DNA of 64,000 nt from Saprospiraceae bacterium (GTDB taxonomy: Bacteria > Bacteroidota > Bacteroidia > Chitinophagales > Saprospiraceae), in the NCBI GenBank assembly GCA_016717655.1, contig JADKFC010000002.1, positions 124,001 to 188,000 of the forward strand, given 5' to 3'. The notes under the pieces were generated by a model that saw only the letters and a list, made by a program, of their open reading frames with translations, did not search any database and was not told where the DNA came from. Position numbers and translations under genes: made by a program. Each line of letters starts with the position of its first letter. Positions within the stretch are counted from its first letter, which is position 1. Below, one piece after another: positions 27,043 to 35,237 of this stretch.

Positions 27043-27936
27043 TCAATTGTTAAATAATGAAACCAATAAAATCAATGGCATATAAAAGAATGAGGAGAAC
27101 ATTAAAATCAGTCCGCTCTTTCTGTCAAATCTTCTGTAAAAGGAAAGGCTGAAATAAGCAAAGGCTAGGGTCAAAATGGTATTGACCACAAAAGCCATGT
27201 AATTCATATCACCATTGAGATACAAATAGCTTAATACAGGTACAATTAAGGCAGTATATAGCAAGGCATATAAGCCTACATTGCGATCAATGGCACCATC
27301 CAGTTCGGGTAATAGCCTATAACCAGCCTTTTTATAATCTTCAAAGCCCAGAAAGCCAATGGACCAAAAGTGAGGAAACTGCCATAAAAACTGAACTGCA
27401 AATAAGCCCAAAGCCAGGGTGGTAATTTGTCCTTGAGCTGCGGTACATCCAATTAGCACAGGTAAAGCCCCCGGAACAGCCCCAACAGCAACTGCAAGGG
27501 TAGAGTATCTTTTTAGTGGTGTATACACAAAAGCATAAAGAACGAATGACAACATGCCCATGACCGCAGTGATGGGATTGATCATAGAGAGAAGGGTAAC
27601 GCCCCCTAAGCAGGCCAAGCCTGCAAACAATACTGCTTCGCTGATTTTCATTCGTCCTGTTGCTAAAGGACGTTGCTGGGTTCTTTTCATCAATGCGTCA
27701 TAATCCTTTTCCAATACTTCGTTGATGGCATTGGCAGCTGCAGTGATCAGAAAACCACCTATACCCAATAACACTAAGGTTGTGGTATGGATCGTTTCAC
27801 CCGCCGCAATGGCATAACCCAAAAGAGAGGTAAAGACTACCGTGAGGCTCAACCTGGCTTTAACCAATTGAACGTAATCAGCCCATTTGCTATAGGACTG
27901 TACGACAATCTCCCTGGATGGATTTTGATGATTCAA
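27043..27936 (-). CDS. ctaB: protoheme IX farnesyltransferase
   Basis: Converts heme B to heme O, the precursor of heme A for the aa3 oxidase encoded alongside. 297 residues with about nine membrane helices. The prenyl-diphosphate site NAINEVLEKDYDALMKRTQQRPLATG (about residues 87-112) is the UbiA-family NxxxDxxxD motif, and GVTLLSMINPITAV and YFSLSFYRRFDRKSGLILMF are usual surrounding features. It lies 31 bases downstream of ctaD in the same operon. No ctaA (heme A synthase) is present in the window. Confidence 0.95.
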   Translation of the reverse strand: MNHQNPSREIVVQSYSKWADYVQLVKARLSLTVVFTSLLGYAIAAGETIHTTTLVLLGIGGFLITAAANAINEVLEKDYDALMKRTQQRPLATGRMKISEAVLFAGLACLGGVTLLSMINPITAVMGMLSFVLYAFVYTPLKRYSTLAVAVGAVPGALPVLIGCTAAQGQITTLALGLFAVQFLWQFPHFWSIGFLGFEDYKKAGYRLLPELDGAIDRNVGLYALLYTALIVPVLSYLYLNGDMNYMAFVVNTILTLAFAYFSLSFYRRFDRKSGLILMFSSFFYMPLILLVSLFNN

Positions 27937-27967
27937 GGTGCTAAACAGCTTTTTTTATTATTAAATA

Positions 27968-29812
27968 TTAGTGATCCCCTACTTCACCTTCTTTCAAAGG
28001 TTCATATTGTGGTACAAACTCTCTTTCATCCTTGTTATAGTCATAAGCCCAACGATGAACAGATGGAATGTTGCCTGGCCAGTTACCGTGAATTGGTTCA
28101 ATTGGTGTAGTCCATTCAAGGGTATTGGCATCATATGGATTCTTTTGTGTTAATTTTCTTCCTTTCCAAATGCTGTAAAAGAAATTTACCACAAAAATCA
28201 ATTGTATAACAAATGCCAAAATCGCTGCTACAGTAATGAATTTGTTCATTTCTGCAAAGTGTTTAAAGGCATCAAAAGTATCAAAACTGTAATATCTCCT
28301 AGGCACTCCGGCCATTCCAAGATAATGCATTGGCCAGAAGATTGCGTAAGCCAGAATCAATGTGCCCCAGAAGTGAATTTTACCCAAAGTTTCATTCATG
28401 AATCTCTGGTACATTTTGGGGTACCAATGGTAAACACCAGCAAACATTCCAAAAAAGGCAGCAACACCCATTACTATGTGGAAGTGGGCCACTACAAAGT
28501 AAGTATCGTGCATTTGGATATCGATTGCGGAGTTACCTAAAAATATACCGGTCAATCCACCTGAAATGAACATGGATACAAATCCAATTCCAAAAAGGGA
28601 AGCAGTGTTGAATCGAATGCTTCCTCCGTATAATGTAGTAATCCAGTTGAACACTTTTACTGCAGAAGGCACCGCAATGATCAAAGTAAATACTACAAAG
28701 AAATTACTTATAAAAGGATTGACCCCTGCCATAAACATGTGGTGTGCCCACACTATAAATGAAAGGAAACCAATGGCAAGGATGGAGTACACCATGGCTC
28801 TGTAACCAAAGATAGGTTTTCTGGAATGTACTGAAAGTACTTCAGAAACAATACCCATGGCAGGTAAGATAATGATGTAAACTTCGGGGTGACCCAGGAA
28901 CCAGAAAAGGTGTTGGAACAAAATAGGACTACCTCCTACTCTATCCAGGGCCTGGCCACCAATAAAGATATCACTCAGGTAAAAACTTGTGCCTAAGCTC
29001 CTGTCGAAGATCAACATAAAAAAGCCTGAGGCCAAAACCGGAAATGATAACAAACCTAATATTGCAGTTACAAAGAAGGCCCAGATTGGCAGTGGAAGTC
29101 TCCACATGCTCATACCCTTTGTACGTAAATTCAAAATGGTGGTGATGTAATTAATACCTCCCAACAAAACTGATACAACAAACAAGGTTAAACTCACCAG
29201 CCACAGTGTCATACCTGTTCCCGAACCTGCCGATGCCTGAGGCAAAGCACTCAATGGAGGGTATGCTACCCAACCACCTGAGAAGGGTCCTGTGCTGAGG
29301 AAAAGTGAATAAAACATTACCACACCAGCCAAAAAGAAAAACCAGTAGGATAACATATTGAGGAAGGGTGATGCCATATCCCGGGCTCCAATCTGAAATG
29401 GGATCAACAAGTTGCTAAAAGTACCACTCAAACCTGCTGTTAGTACAAAGAATACGATGATGGTACCGTGCATGGTTACCAATGCATAATAAAATTCAGG
29501 TGAAAGCTTTCCTACTCCCTCCGTATCAACCACAATCCATTTACCCAAGACTGGTTTTAACCAAGCCAGACTCTCTTCAGGGAAGCCCAGCTGAAGTCTG
29601 AATACAATTGACATTGCTGCTCCGATTATGGCCCAAATAATCCCGGTAACCAAAAATTGTCGTGCAATCACTTTGTGGTCCATTGAGAACACATAGTGGT
29701 TCAAAAAGCCAGACTTGTATTTATCACCATGGTGATGATCATGGAAGTGATCATTGAAGCCTTGTTCTTCGATCAGGATATCTTCCCTGGTTTTTACACC
29801 TACTTCTGCCAT
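27968..29812 (-). CDS. ctaD: cytochrome c oxidase subunit I (aa3-type)
   Basis: The catalytic subunit that reduces O2 and pumps protons. 614 residues with twelve or more membrane helices. Key residues are visible: His115 in TMHGTIIVFF and a histidine of HDTYFVVAHFHIVMG (435-449) as heme ligands, His308 and Tyr312 of HPEVYIII (CuB ligand and cross-linked tyrosine, which marks the A-type family), and His357-His358. The N-terminus is histidine-rich (NDHFHDHHHGD), perhaps for metal handling. It follows subunit II by 25 bases and ends with a charged cytoplasmic tail. Confidence 0.97.
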   Translation of the reverse strand: MAEVGVKTREDILIEEQGFNDHFHDHHHGDKYKSGFLNHYVFSMDHKVIARQFLVTGIIWAIIGAAMSIVFRLQLGFPEESLAWLKPVLGKWIVVDTEGVGKLSPEFYYALVTMHGTIIVFFVLTAGLSGTFSNLLIPFQIGARDMASPFLNMLSYWFFFLAGVVMFYSLFLSTGPFSGGWVAYPPLSALPQASAGSGTGMTLWLVSLTLFVVSVLLGGINYITTILNLRTKGMSMWRLPLPIWAFFVTAILGLLSFPVLASGFFMLIFDRSLGTSFYLSDIFIGGQALDRVGGSPILFQHLFWFLGHPEVYIIILPAMGIVSEVLSVHSRKPIFGYRAMVYSILAIGFLSFIVWAHHMFMAGVNPFISNFFVVFTLIIAVPSAVKVFNWITTLYGGSIRFNTASLFGIGFVSMFISGGLTGIFLGNSAIDIQMHDTYFVVAHFHIVMGVAAFFGMFAGVYHWYPKMYQRFMNETLGKIHFWGTLILAYAIFWPMHYLGMAGVPRRYYSFDTFDAFKHFAEMNKFITVAAILAFVIQLIFVVNFFYSIWKGRKLTQKNPYDANTLEWTTPIEPIHGNWPGNIPSVHRWAYDYNKDEREFVPQYEPLKEGEVGDH

Positions 29813-29837
29813 TTTATTTATGGTTGTATTTTTAAAA

Positions 29838-31667
29838 TTAAATTACTCTCAATTCAGTTCTGCGATTCTTCGCCTTCCCTTCCTCTGTATCGTTGGTATC
29901 CATAGGCTTTGTATCTCCATACCCGTTGACTACCAATCTCGATGCTGCAACTCCCTGACTTACCAATCTGTCTCTAACACTGGTAGCTCTACCCATGGAA
30001 AGAGTTCTATTGGCTGCAGCATCGCCAACATTATCGGTATGTCCAGCCACTTCCAATCTGATATGAGGATGCTTCTTCAATAAGCCGGCGATGTAATCCA
30101 ATTCATGGTTGGAAAGTGCATCCAGATTGTTGGATCCTGTATCAAAGAAAACATATTTTAATCTCAGGGTCAATACTTCAGCTGTCATGGTTGTGTCTCT
30201 GCCAGAAGCCAGTTTTGACCAAAGTGGGTCTACTGTTGAATCCAATTCTGCTTTGCGGTCATCAATCTCATAGTCCAGTAATTTTTGATCTTTAAATGGA
30301 TCGGCGTCTGTTCCTCTGATAGAGGCTTTATAGAAAGCTGGCAGGCCGGCAGCCCAAGCATCATATTCTTCTTTGCTTACGATTTCTACAATTCTTCTCA
30401 TTGAATAGTGCCCTTTTCCGCACAATTCTGCGCAAGCCAATTCATAGTTGAACTTTTCCCACCTTTTGGGTCCTTCCGGATCAGCCGGATCATAAGGCTC
30501 ATTCCATTCAGGATAAACACTCAACTCCTGTCTCATTTGGGCAGTAGTTTTGGTAGGCTTAAAGATAAAATAAGTAGGAAGTCCCGGAACCGCGTCCATC
30601 TTAACCCTGAAATGGGGCAGGTAAAAGTTGTGCAATACATCTTTGGCTGTAATTCTTACTCTTACCGTTGAATCAACCGGCAATTTGATAACATCCGAGC
30701 CAGAAAGGATGGCATCATCCATACTGGCTTGGTCATTAAAATTAACACCCAATGGGTTATTGGACATATTGATGAGTCTGAAATCTTTGTCTCCGATCTT
30801 ACCATCTTTTCCTGGATATCTAATATCCCAGGCAAATTGATAACCGGTAGCCTCAATTTCAAGGAATTTATCTTCTGGACCCAAATCTGGCATCACATTG
30901 TTCCATACTACAAGTCCATTGGCCACAAGAAAGGCCATTACAACGGCAGGAATGGCTGTCCAAATGAGTTCCAATTTGGTGTCGTGGGCAAAGAAGGTGG
31001 CTTTTCTACCTTGCTGCATTCTGTATTTGTAGGCATACCAAAACAGTAAGATATGCGTGATTACAAAAACAATGCCGGTGAAGATCAGAGTCACATTGAA
31101 CAATGAGTCAACTTCCTTGCCGTGCTCGGAAGATGCTTCCCAAGGGCCATAGCCCAACATATAATCTTTTTCTGAAGTAAGCCTTGTTTTGGATAATGCA
31201 TTAAACATTACAAACAGGAACAAGCCAAGAAAGCCCAGCATGGTTCCCAATTCTAACAATCCAGGGAAAGTAAAGCCCTGTACAAATGAAGAAACATGTT
31301 CTACGGCATGTCCATGGGCTTCTGTTGCACCATGTTCGGCTCCGTGACCACCAACTTCATGTGCGGTATGAAGCACTCCCGGTTTCACCATCAGGAAAAA
31401 ATCCAACCAGTGACCAAGAAATACTACGATGGCAACAAATGAGAGTGAACCATTTTTCCATTTGGTATCATTCCTCATTAAAACCAAAAATGGCAGTACA
31501 AAGTTTATGACAAAGTTGCCAAAAAATAATACCGGGTAGTTGTCATATCTTTCTTTGAAATATATAGTCTCTTCTCCAATGTTGGCATACCAGATCAGCA
31601 TAAATTGTGAAAACCACAAATAAGTCCAGAATACTGAAATACCAAAAAATGAACTTACCCACATCAT
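29838..31667 (-). CDS. coxB: ActF C-terminal half fused in frame to cytochrome c oxidase subunit II and an OmpA-like domain
   Basis: The open frame contains three parts. Residues about 9-165 are the C-terminal half of ActF (FWTYLWFSQFMLIWYANIGEE; FFGNFVINFVLPFLVLM). Residues about 175-445 are oxidase subunit II: SEHGKEVDSLF, a membrane helix, KLELIWTAIPA, and the CuA ligands His346, Cys412, Glu414, Cys416, His420 and Met423. Residues about 500-609 are an OmpA-type peptidoglycan-binding domain (AGHTDNVGDAAANRTLSMGRA ... NRRTEL). There is no stop between ActF and subunit II. The first 8 residues are out-of-frame; the real N-terminus is in the fragment at 31543. The usual subunit II N-terminal helices seem to be replaced by the last ActF helix. 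Confidence 0.9.
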   Translation of the reverse strand: MMWVSSFFGISVFWTYLWFSQFMLIWYANIGEETIYFKERYDNYPVLFFGNFVINFVLPFLVLMRNDTKWKNGSLSFVAIVVFLGHWLDFFLMVKPGVLHTAHEVGGHGAEHGATEAHGHAVEHVSSFVQGFTFPGLLELGTMLGFLGLFLFVMFNALSKTRLTSEKDYMLGYGPWEASSEHGKEVDSLFNVTLIFTGIVFVITHILLFWYAYKYRMQQGRKATFFAHDTKLELIWTAIPAVVMAFLVANGLVVWNNVMPDLGPEDKFLEIEATGYQFAWDIRYPGKDGKIGDKDFRLINMSNNPLGVNFNDQASMDDAILSGSDVIKLPVDSTVRVRITAKDVLHNFYLPHFRVKMDAVPGLPTYFIFKPTKTTAQMRQELSVYPEWNEPYDPADPEGPKRWEKFNYELACAELCGKGHYSMRRIVEIVSKEEYDAWAAGLPAFYKASIRGTDADPFKDQKLLDYEIDDRKAELDSTVDPLWSKLASGRDTTMTAEVLTLRLKYVFFDTGSNNLDALSNHELDYIAGLLKKHPHIRLEVAGHTDNVGDAAANRTLSMGRATSVRDRLVSQGVAASRLVVNGYGDTKPMDTNDTEEGKAKNRRTELRVI

Positions 31668-32406
31668 GCATGTGGTGTTTGGTAAGATTTTGATAATAAC
31701 CTTTTGATCTTAGGTAAAGTAAAGTCAAAGCCACAAGGCACATCATTGCTACAAATAAACTTGCCAAAGAATACCAAGCAAACATAGTTGAATACCAGTG
31801 AGCATCAACACTCATGACCCATTGCCAGATAAGTACTACTGAAGTAAATCCGAATATTGGTAAAAACATGGCGGCAAAGGTTCTGATACGACGGTGGGTA
31901 GTAAAGTTTTCTTCTCCGTGCGCAGATTCCTCAGCAACAGACAGTGACCTCAGTTTCATGGCAATAAATACATAAGCTGCACCTATAATGATGGTTCCAA
32001 ACAGATACCAGTTTTTATTGAGGAAGCTTGATTTGCCTTTTAATATTTCGTCGGTTGCAACACTCTTATCATCTGCCCAGTGGTACAGGTGATTCATGTG
32101 CATATAAACAGCAACTCCAATGAGGGTCATAATGATAAAACCCGGCAATAAATAGGCAGATATCGATTCAAATACCCTTTTAAAGGCTGTGTACCAACCT
32201 GCGTAGGCAGTTATGCTGGCAGCCATAAAAAAGGTAGCCATGATCGCTATGCCTGTAAAGAAAACGGAGTTGTGCAAAACATTTGACCAAAACCTGGTGT
32301 GGCTGTGATCATCACCCATCCATGTGAGTACCAGACACAACAATCCTATTCCCATCATGCTGAATAAGATGGTTCTTAATGTATTGGTAATGGTATATTG
32401 ATTCAT
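31543..32406 (-). CDS. actF: ActF N-terminal half (alternative complex III quinol-binding membrane subunit), frame-shifted
   Basis: Residues 1 to about 252 match ActF, a membrane subunit of alternative complex III with a role in quinol oxidation and proton translocation: TNTLRTILFSMMGIGLLCLVLTW, VVLIWQWVMSVDAHWYSTMFAWY, then LTKHHMHDVGKFIF. After KFIF the frame turns into unrelated residues and stops. Dropping one T from a run of six (plus-strand A6 at 31644-31649) gives KFIFGISVFWTYLWFSQ, the expected continuation, in the frame of the ActF/subunit II gene. The intact gene would thus span 32406 to 29838, about 855 residues. Confidence 0.9.
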   Translation of the reverse strand: MNQYTITNTLRTILFSMMGIGLLCLVLTWMGDDHSHTRFWSNVLHNSVFFTGIAIMATFFMAASITAYAGWYTAFKRVFESISAYLLPGFIIMTLIGVAVYMHMNHLYHWADDKSVATDEILKGKSSFLNKNWYLFGTIIIGAAYVFIAMKLRSLSVAEESAHGEENFTTHRRIRTFAAMFLPIFGFTSVVLIWQWVMSVDAHWYSTMFAWYSLASLFVAMMCLVALTLLYLRSKGYYQNLTKHHMHDVGKFIFWYFSILDLFVVFTIYADLVCQHWRRDYIFQRKI

Positions 32407-32432
32407 TTTTCTTTGCCTGATTTTATTGCCAA

Positions 32433-33266
32433 TTAATGTTTTTCACCGTGTCCGTCTGCAGAATGAGGCATCGCTTCCTTTTTGGCTGCTGTATCCTGAA
32501 CTGCTACTTGAGGTGCTGCTTTTGGAATAGAAGCAAAAGGGACATCTACACTGTTCAGGGTATTTGCTTTTTCGCTATAGACCAGATTTTTTGATGCAGC
32601 TTGGAGAGATCGGATGTAATGAATTACTTCCCATCTTTCTTTGTAAGACAATTTATCTGAATAGCCGCCCATCAAGTTTCTGCCGTACATGATTGAATGG
32701 TAATATCTTCCATTAGATGAATTGATGAAATCATCCAATAAGAAGTTAGCCGGTTGAGCCGGGTATTTTCCATCGTCCCTAATAAGGTAGCCTGCACCAT
32801 CACCTTTTTCACCATGACAAATGCCACAGTAGATATTGTACAGAGCCTTACCCTTCTCTAAACCATTTGCCGTGATTGGATACGGGTTGTTGATGATTTC
32901 CGCGGTTGCCCTTAATCTTTCTTCTTCTGTGTCTGCATAATAATAAGGAACACTACCATTGGGGGTAAATTGACGACCACTACCCATACCTGAAGTTCCG
33001 TCAGCATTGCCAACATAACCTCTGGCTATGGTTCCTGCTACCGGTTTACGGGGAGTAGAAAAGTCGTAGAGGTCCTTCTCAGATCCCCATCTGTTTTGAT
33101 AGTAATAACTGTAAGTATTAGCCTCATATGCAACAGAATGTCCCATATCAGGCATGTATTCACTACCTGTGCTGTTTCCACCGGGTTTCTGGCATGAAAG
33201 TGCCAACAATGATACCAGGGCTAAAAACAGGATGTATTTGCTGTTATTCATCTTGTTGGAATGCAT
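32433..33266 (-). CDS. actE: alternative complex III subunit ActE (monoheme cytochrome c lipoprotein)
   Basis: 277 residues. A lipoprotein signal (LFLALVSLLALSCQK) is followed by one cytochrome c domain with CGICH in YNIYCGICHGEKGDGAGYL near residue 147, and a probable axial Met in YGRNLMGGYSDKL. ActE passes electrons from ActA/ActB toward the oxidase. The tail is rich in His, Ala and Lys. Start: ATG at 33264-33266 overlaps the actD stop (TAATG); ATG at 33249-33251 is equally good for the signal peptide. Confidence 0.93.
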   Translation of the reverse strand: MHSNKMNNSKYILFLALVSLLALSCQKPGGNSTGSEYMPDMGHSVAYEANTYSYYYQNRWGSEKDLYDFSTPRKPVAGTIARGYVGNADGTSGMGSGRQFTPNGSVPYYYADTEEERLRATAEIINNPYPITANGLEKGKALYNIYCGICHGEKGDGAGYLIRDDGKYPAQPANFLLDDFINSSNGRYYHSIMYGRNLMGGYSDKLSYKERWEVIHYIRSLQAASKNLVYSEKANTLNSVDVPFASIPKAAPQVAVQDTAAKKEAMPHSADGHGEKH

Positions 33267-33781
33267 TATAGGTTTTTTGAATTTACCTCAGCTGCACCTG
33301 TAGCACTAAACAATGCCCGGGCATCAGCCTCGTTAACATACGCCTTGTCGAAAGCAAGGCAAAACTTATCGTCTGAAATTCGGTCATCCAGAGTAGGGTT
33401 GGTAACACCTGGTCCCAAACCACAGATGATGTAAAAGGTCACTACCATACCTACGCAGGCAAACAAAACCGTTAGCTCAAAGGTAATAGGAATAAAAGCC
33501 GGTACTGACCAATAAGGTTTACCACCAAATATAATCGGCCAGTCTTTGGTAAATATCCAGGTCATGCTCAAGAATGCGGTAAGGGTTCCCAACATTCCAT
33601 AAATAAATCCCGCAATGTGAATTCTGGATTCCTCCAGTTCAAGAAGAGGATCTAGACCGTGGATGGGAAATGGTGAAAACACATCCATTATTTCCATGTG
33701 GCCAGCCTTGGCCTTTTTTACCGCTTTGAGCAAGTCTTGCTCGTCATTGTACAATCCGAAAATTACTTCTTTATGTGCCAT
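33266..33781 (-). CDS. actD: alternative complex III subunit ActD (DUF3341 membrane protein)
   Basis: 171 residues. A soluble N-terminal part begins KEVIFGLYNDEQDLLKAVKKAKAG and continues DVFSPFPIHGLD, the DUF3341 hallmark. Two membrane helices follow (HIAGFIYGMLGTLTAFLSMTWIF; ELTVLFACVGMVVTFYIICGL). ActD is a structural inner-membrane subunit. Order and overlap (1 base) with actE agree with the standard act operon. Confidence 0.93.
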   Translation of the reverse strand: MAHKEVIFGLYNDEQDLLKAVKKAKAGHMEIMDVFSPFPIHGLDPLLELEESRIHIAGFIYGMLGTLTAFLSMTWIFTKDWPIIFGGKPYWSVPAFIPITFELTVLFACVGMVVTFYIICGLGPGVTNPTLDDRISDDKFCLAFDKAYVNEADARALFSATGAAEVNSKNL

Positions 33782-33802
33782 GTTAAATTTTCCGCTAAGT
33801 GA

Positions 33803-35218
33803 TTAATGGTGATCGTGATGAACTTCTTCCTGGTGACCGTCATGGTGGTGTGCTGCACCCTTATATTGGTTTCCGGAAGTTTTGAGAATGCTCTTAATCT
33901 CTGCAACCGCAACTACAGGGGCAACCCTTGAAAAGATGAGGTAACAAGTAAAGAATAAACCTAAAGATCCAAGGAAAATTCCAATTTCAACCCATGTTGG
34001 TGAATAGTATGACCATGAAGATGGTAAATAATCTCTCGCCAATGTGGTGGCAATGATAACAAAACGCTCAAACCACATTCCAATGTTAATAACAATTGAC
34101 AGGAAGAAGGTCAACCAAATGTTTCTTCTCCATGATTTTTTCCAGAATAACTGCGGAGAAACCACATTACAGAACATCATTCCGAAATAGGCCCACCAGT
34201 AAGGGCCCAGAGCCCTGTTAAAGAATGCAAATTGCTCATAAACATAGCCTGAATACCAGGCAATGAACAATTCTGTAAGATAAGCAACACCCACAATGGT
34301 ACCTGTAAGCAGGATTACCTTATTCATGGATTCTATGTGCTCAATCGTAATATAATCTTCTAACTTTAATAGTTTTCTTGTAGTAAGCATAAGGGTCAAT
34401 ACCATTGCAAAGCCCGAAAAGATTGCACCCGCTACAAAGTAAGGAGGGAAGATGGTGGTGTGCCAGCCTGGTATTACTGAAGTGGCAAAGTCAAAACTTA
34501 CGATGGTGTGTACCGAAAGTACCAGTGGTGTTGAAAGACCTGCGAGTACAAGAGACAATGCTTCCCATCTCTGCCAGTGCTTAGCTGATCCTGTCCAACC
34601 AAAGGAAAGGAAATTGTAAACCTTTTTTCTCATTCCTTTTGCCCTGTCTCTTACAGTAGCAAAATCCGGCACCAAACCTGTATACCAGAATAACAAGGAT
34701 ACTGTAAAATAAGTACTGATGGCAAAAACGTCCCACAACAATGGTGAGTTGAAGTTGGGCCATAAAGGTCCTCTTGTATTAGGATAAGGAAAGATAAAAA
34801 TAGCAAGCCATACCCTACCCATGTGGATGATTGGGAACTGACCCGCACAAATCACGGCAAAGATCGTCATGGCTTCTGCAGCCCTGTTTACACCCGTCCT
34901 CCATTTCTGGCGAAAGATCAACAAGATGGCTGAGATCAGGGTACCTGCGTGACCAATACCTACCCACCAAACGAAGTTGGTGATATCCCATCCCCAACCA
35001 ATGGTTCTGTTAAGGTTCCAGGTACCGATACCGTGATAAATTGTCCATCCCACCGTAAAAACAAATACTGCTAAAAAAGTTACGGCTACAATAAAACCTA
35101 GCATCCACGATAATGGTGGCGTCTTCTCGGTGGGTGATATAAGATCCTCCGTAATCTGGTGGTAAGTCTTATTACCCGTGATAAGTGGTTCCCTTATTAA
35201 GCTTACTGGTGAACTCAT
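33803..35218 (-). CDS. actC: alternative complex III subunit ActC (NrfD-like quinol-binding protein)
   Basis: 471 residues with about ten membrane helices, member of the PsrC/NrfD family. Visible signatures are WTIYHGIGTWNLNRTIGWGWDITNFVWWVGIGHAGTLISA (in part) near residue 80 and SVHTIVSFDFATSVIPGWHTTIFPPYFVAGAIFSG in the middle, which line the quinol site and carry conserved His and Asp residues. The tail is histidine-rich (HHHDGHQEEVHHDHH). ActC oxidises quinol and transfers electrons to the ActB iron-sulfur clusters. It sits 19 bases after actB. Confidence 0.95.
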   Translation of the reverse strand: MSSPVSLIREPLITGNKTYHQITEDLISPTEKTPPLSWMLGFIVAVTFLAVFVFTVGWTIYHGIGTWNLNRTIGWGWDITNFVWWVGIGHAGTLISAILLIFRQKWRTGVNRAAEAMTIFAVICAGQFPIIHMGRVWLAIFIFPYPNTRGPLWPNFNSPLLWDVFAISTYFTVSLLFWYTGLVPDFATVRDRAKGMRKKVYNFLSFGWTGSAKHWQRWEALSLVLAGLSTPLVLSVHTIVSFDFATSVIPGWHTTIFPPYFVAGAIFSGFAMVLTLMLTTRKLLKLEDYITIEHIESMNKVILLTGTIVGVAYLTELFIAWYSGYVYEQFAFFNRALGPYWWAYFGMMFCNVVSPQLFWKKSWRRNIWLTFFLSIVINIGMWFERFVIIATTLARDYLPSSWSYYSPTWVEIGIFLGSLGLFFTCYLIFSRVAPVVAVAEIKSILKTSGNQYKGAAHHHDGHQEEVHHDHH

Positions 35219-35237
35219 TCAATGGTATTTTTAAAAA

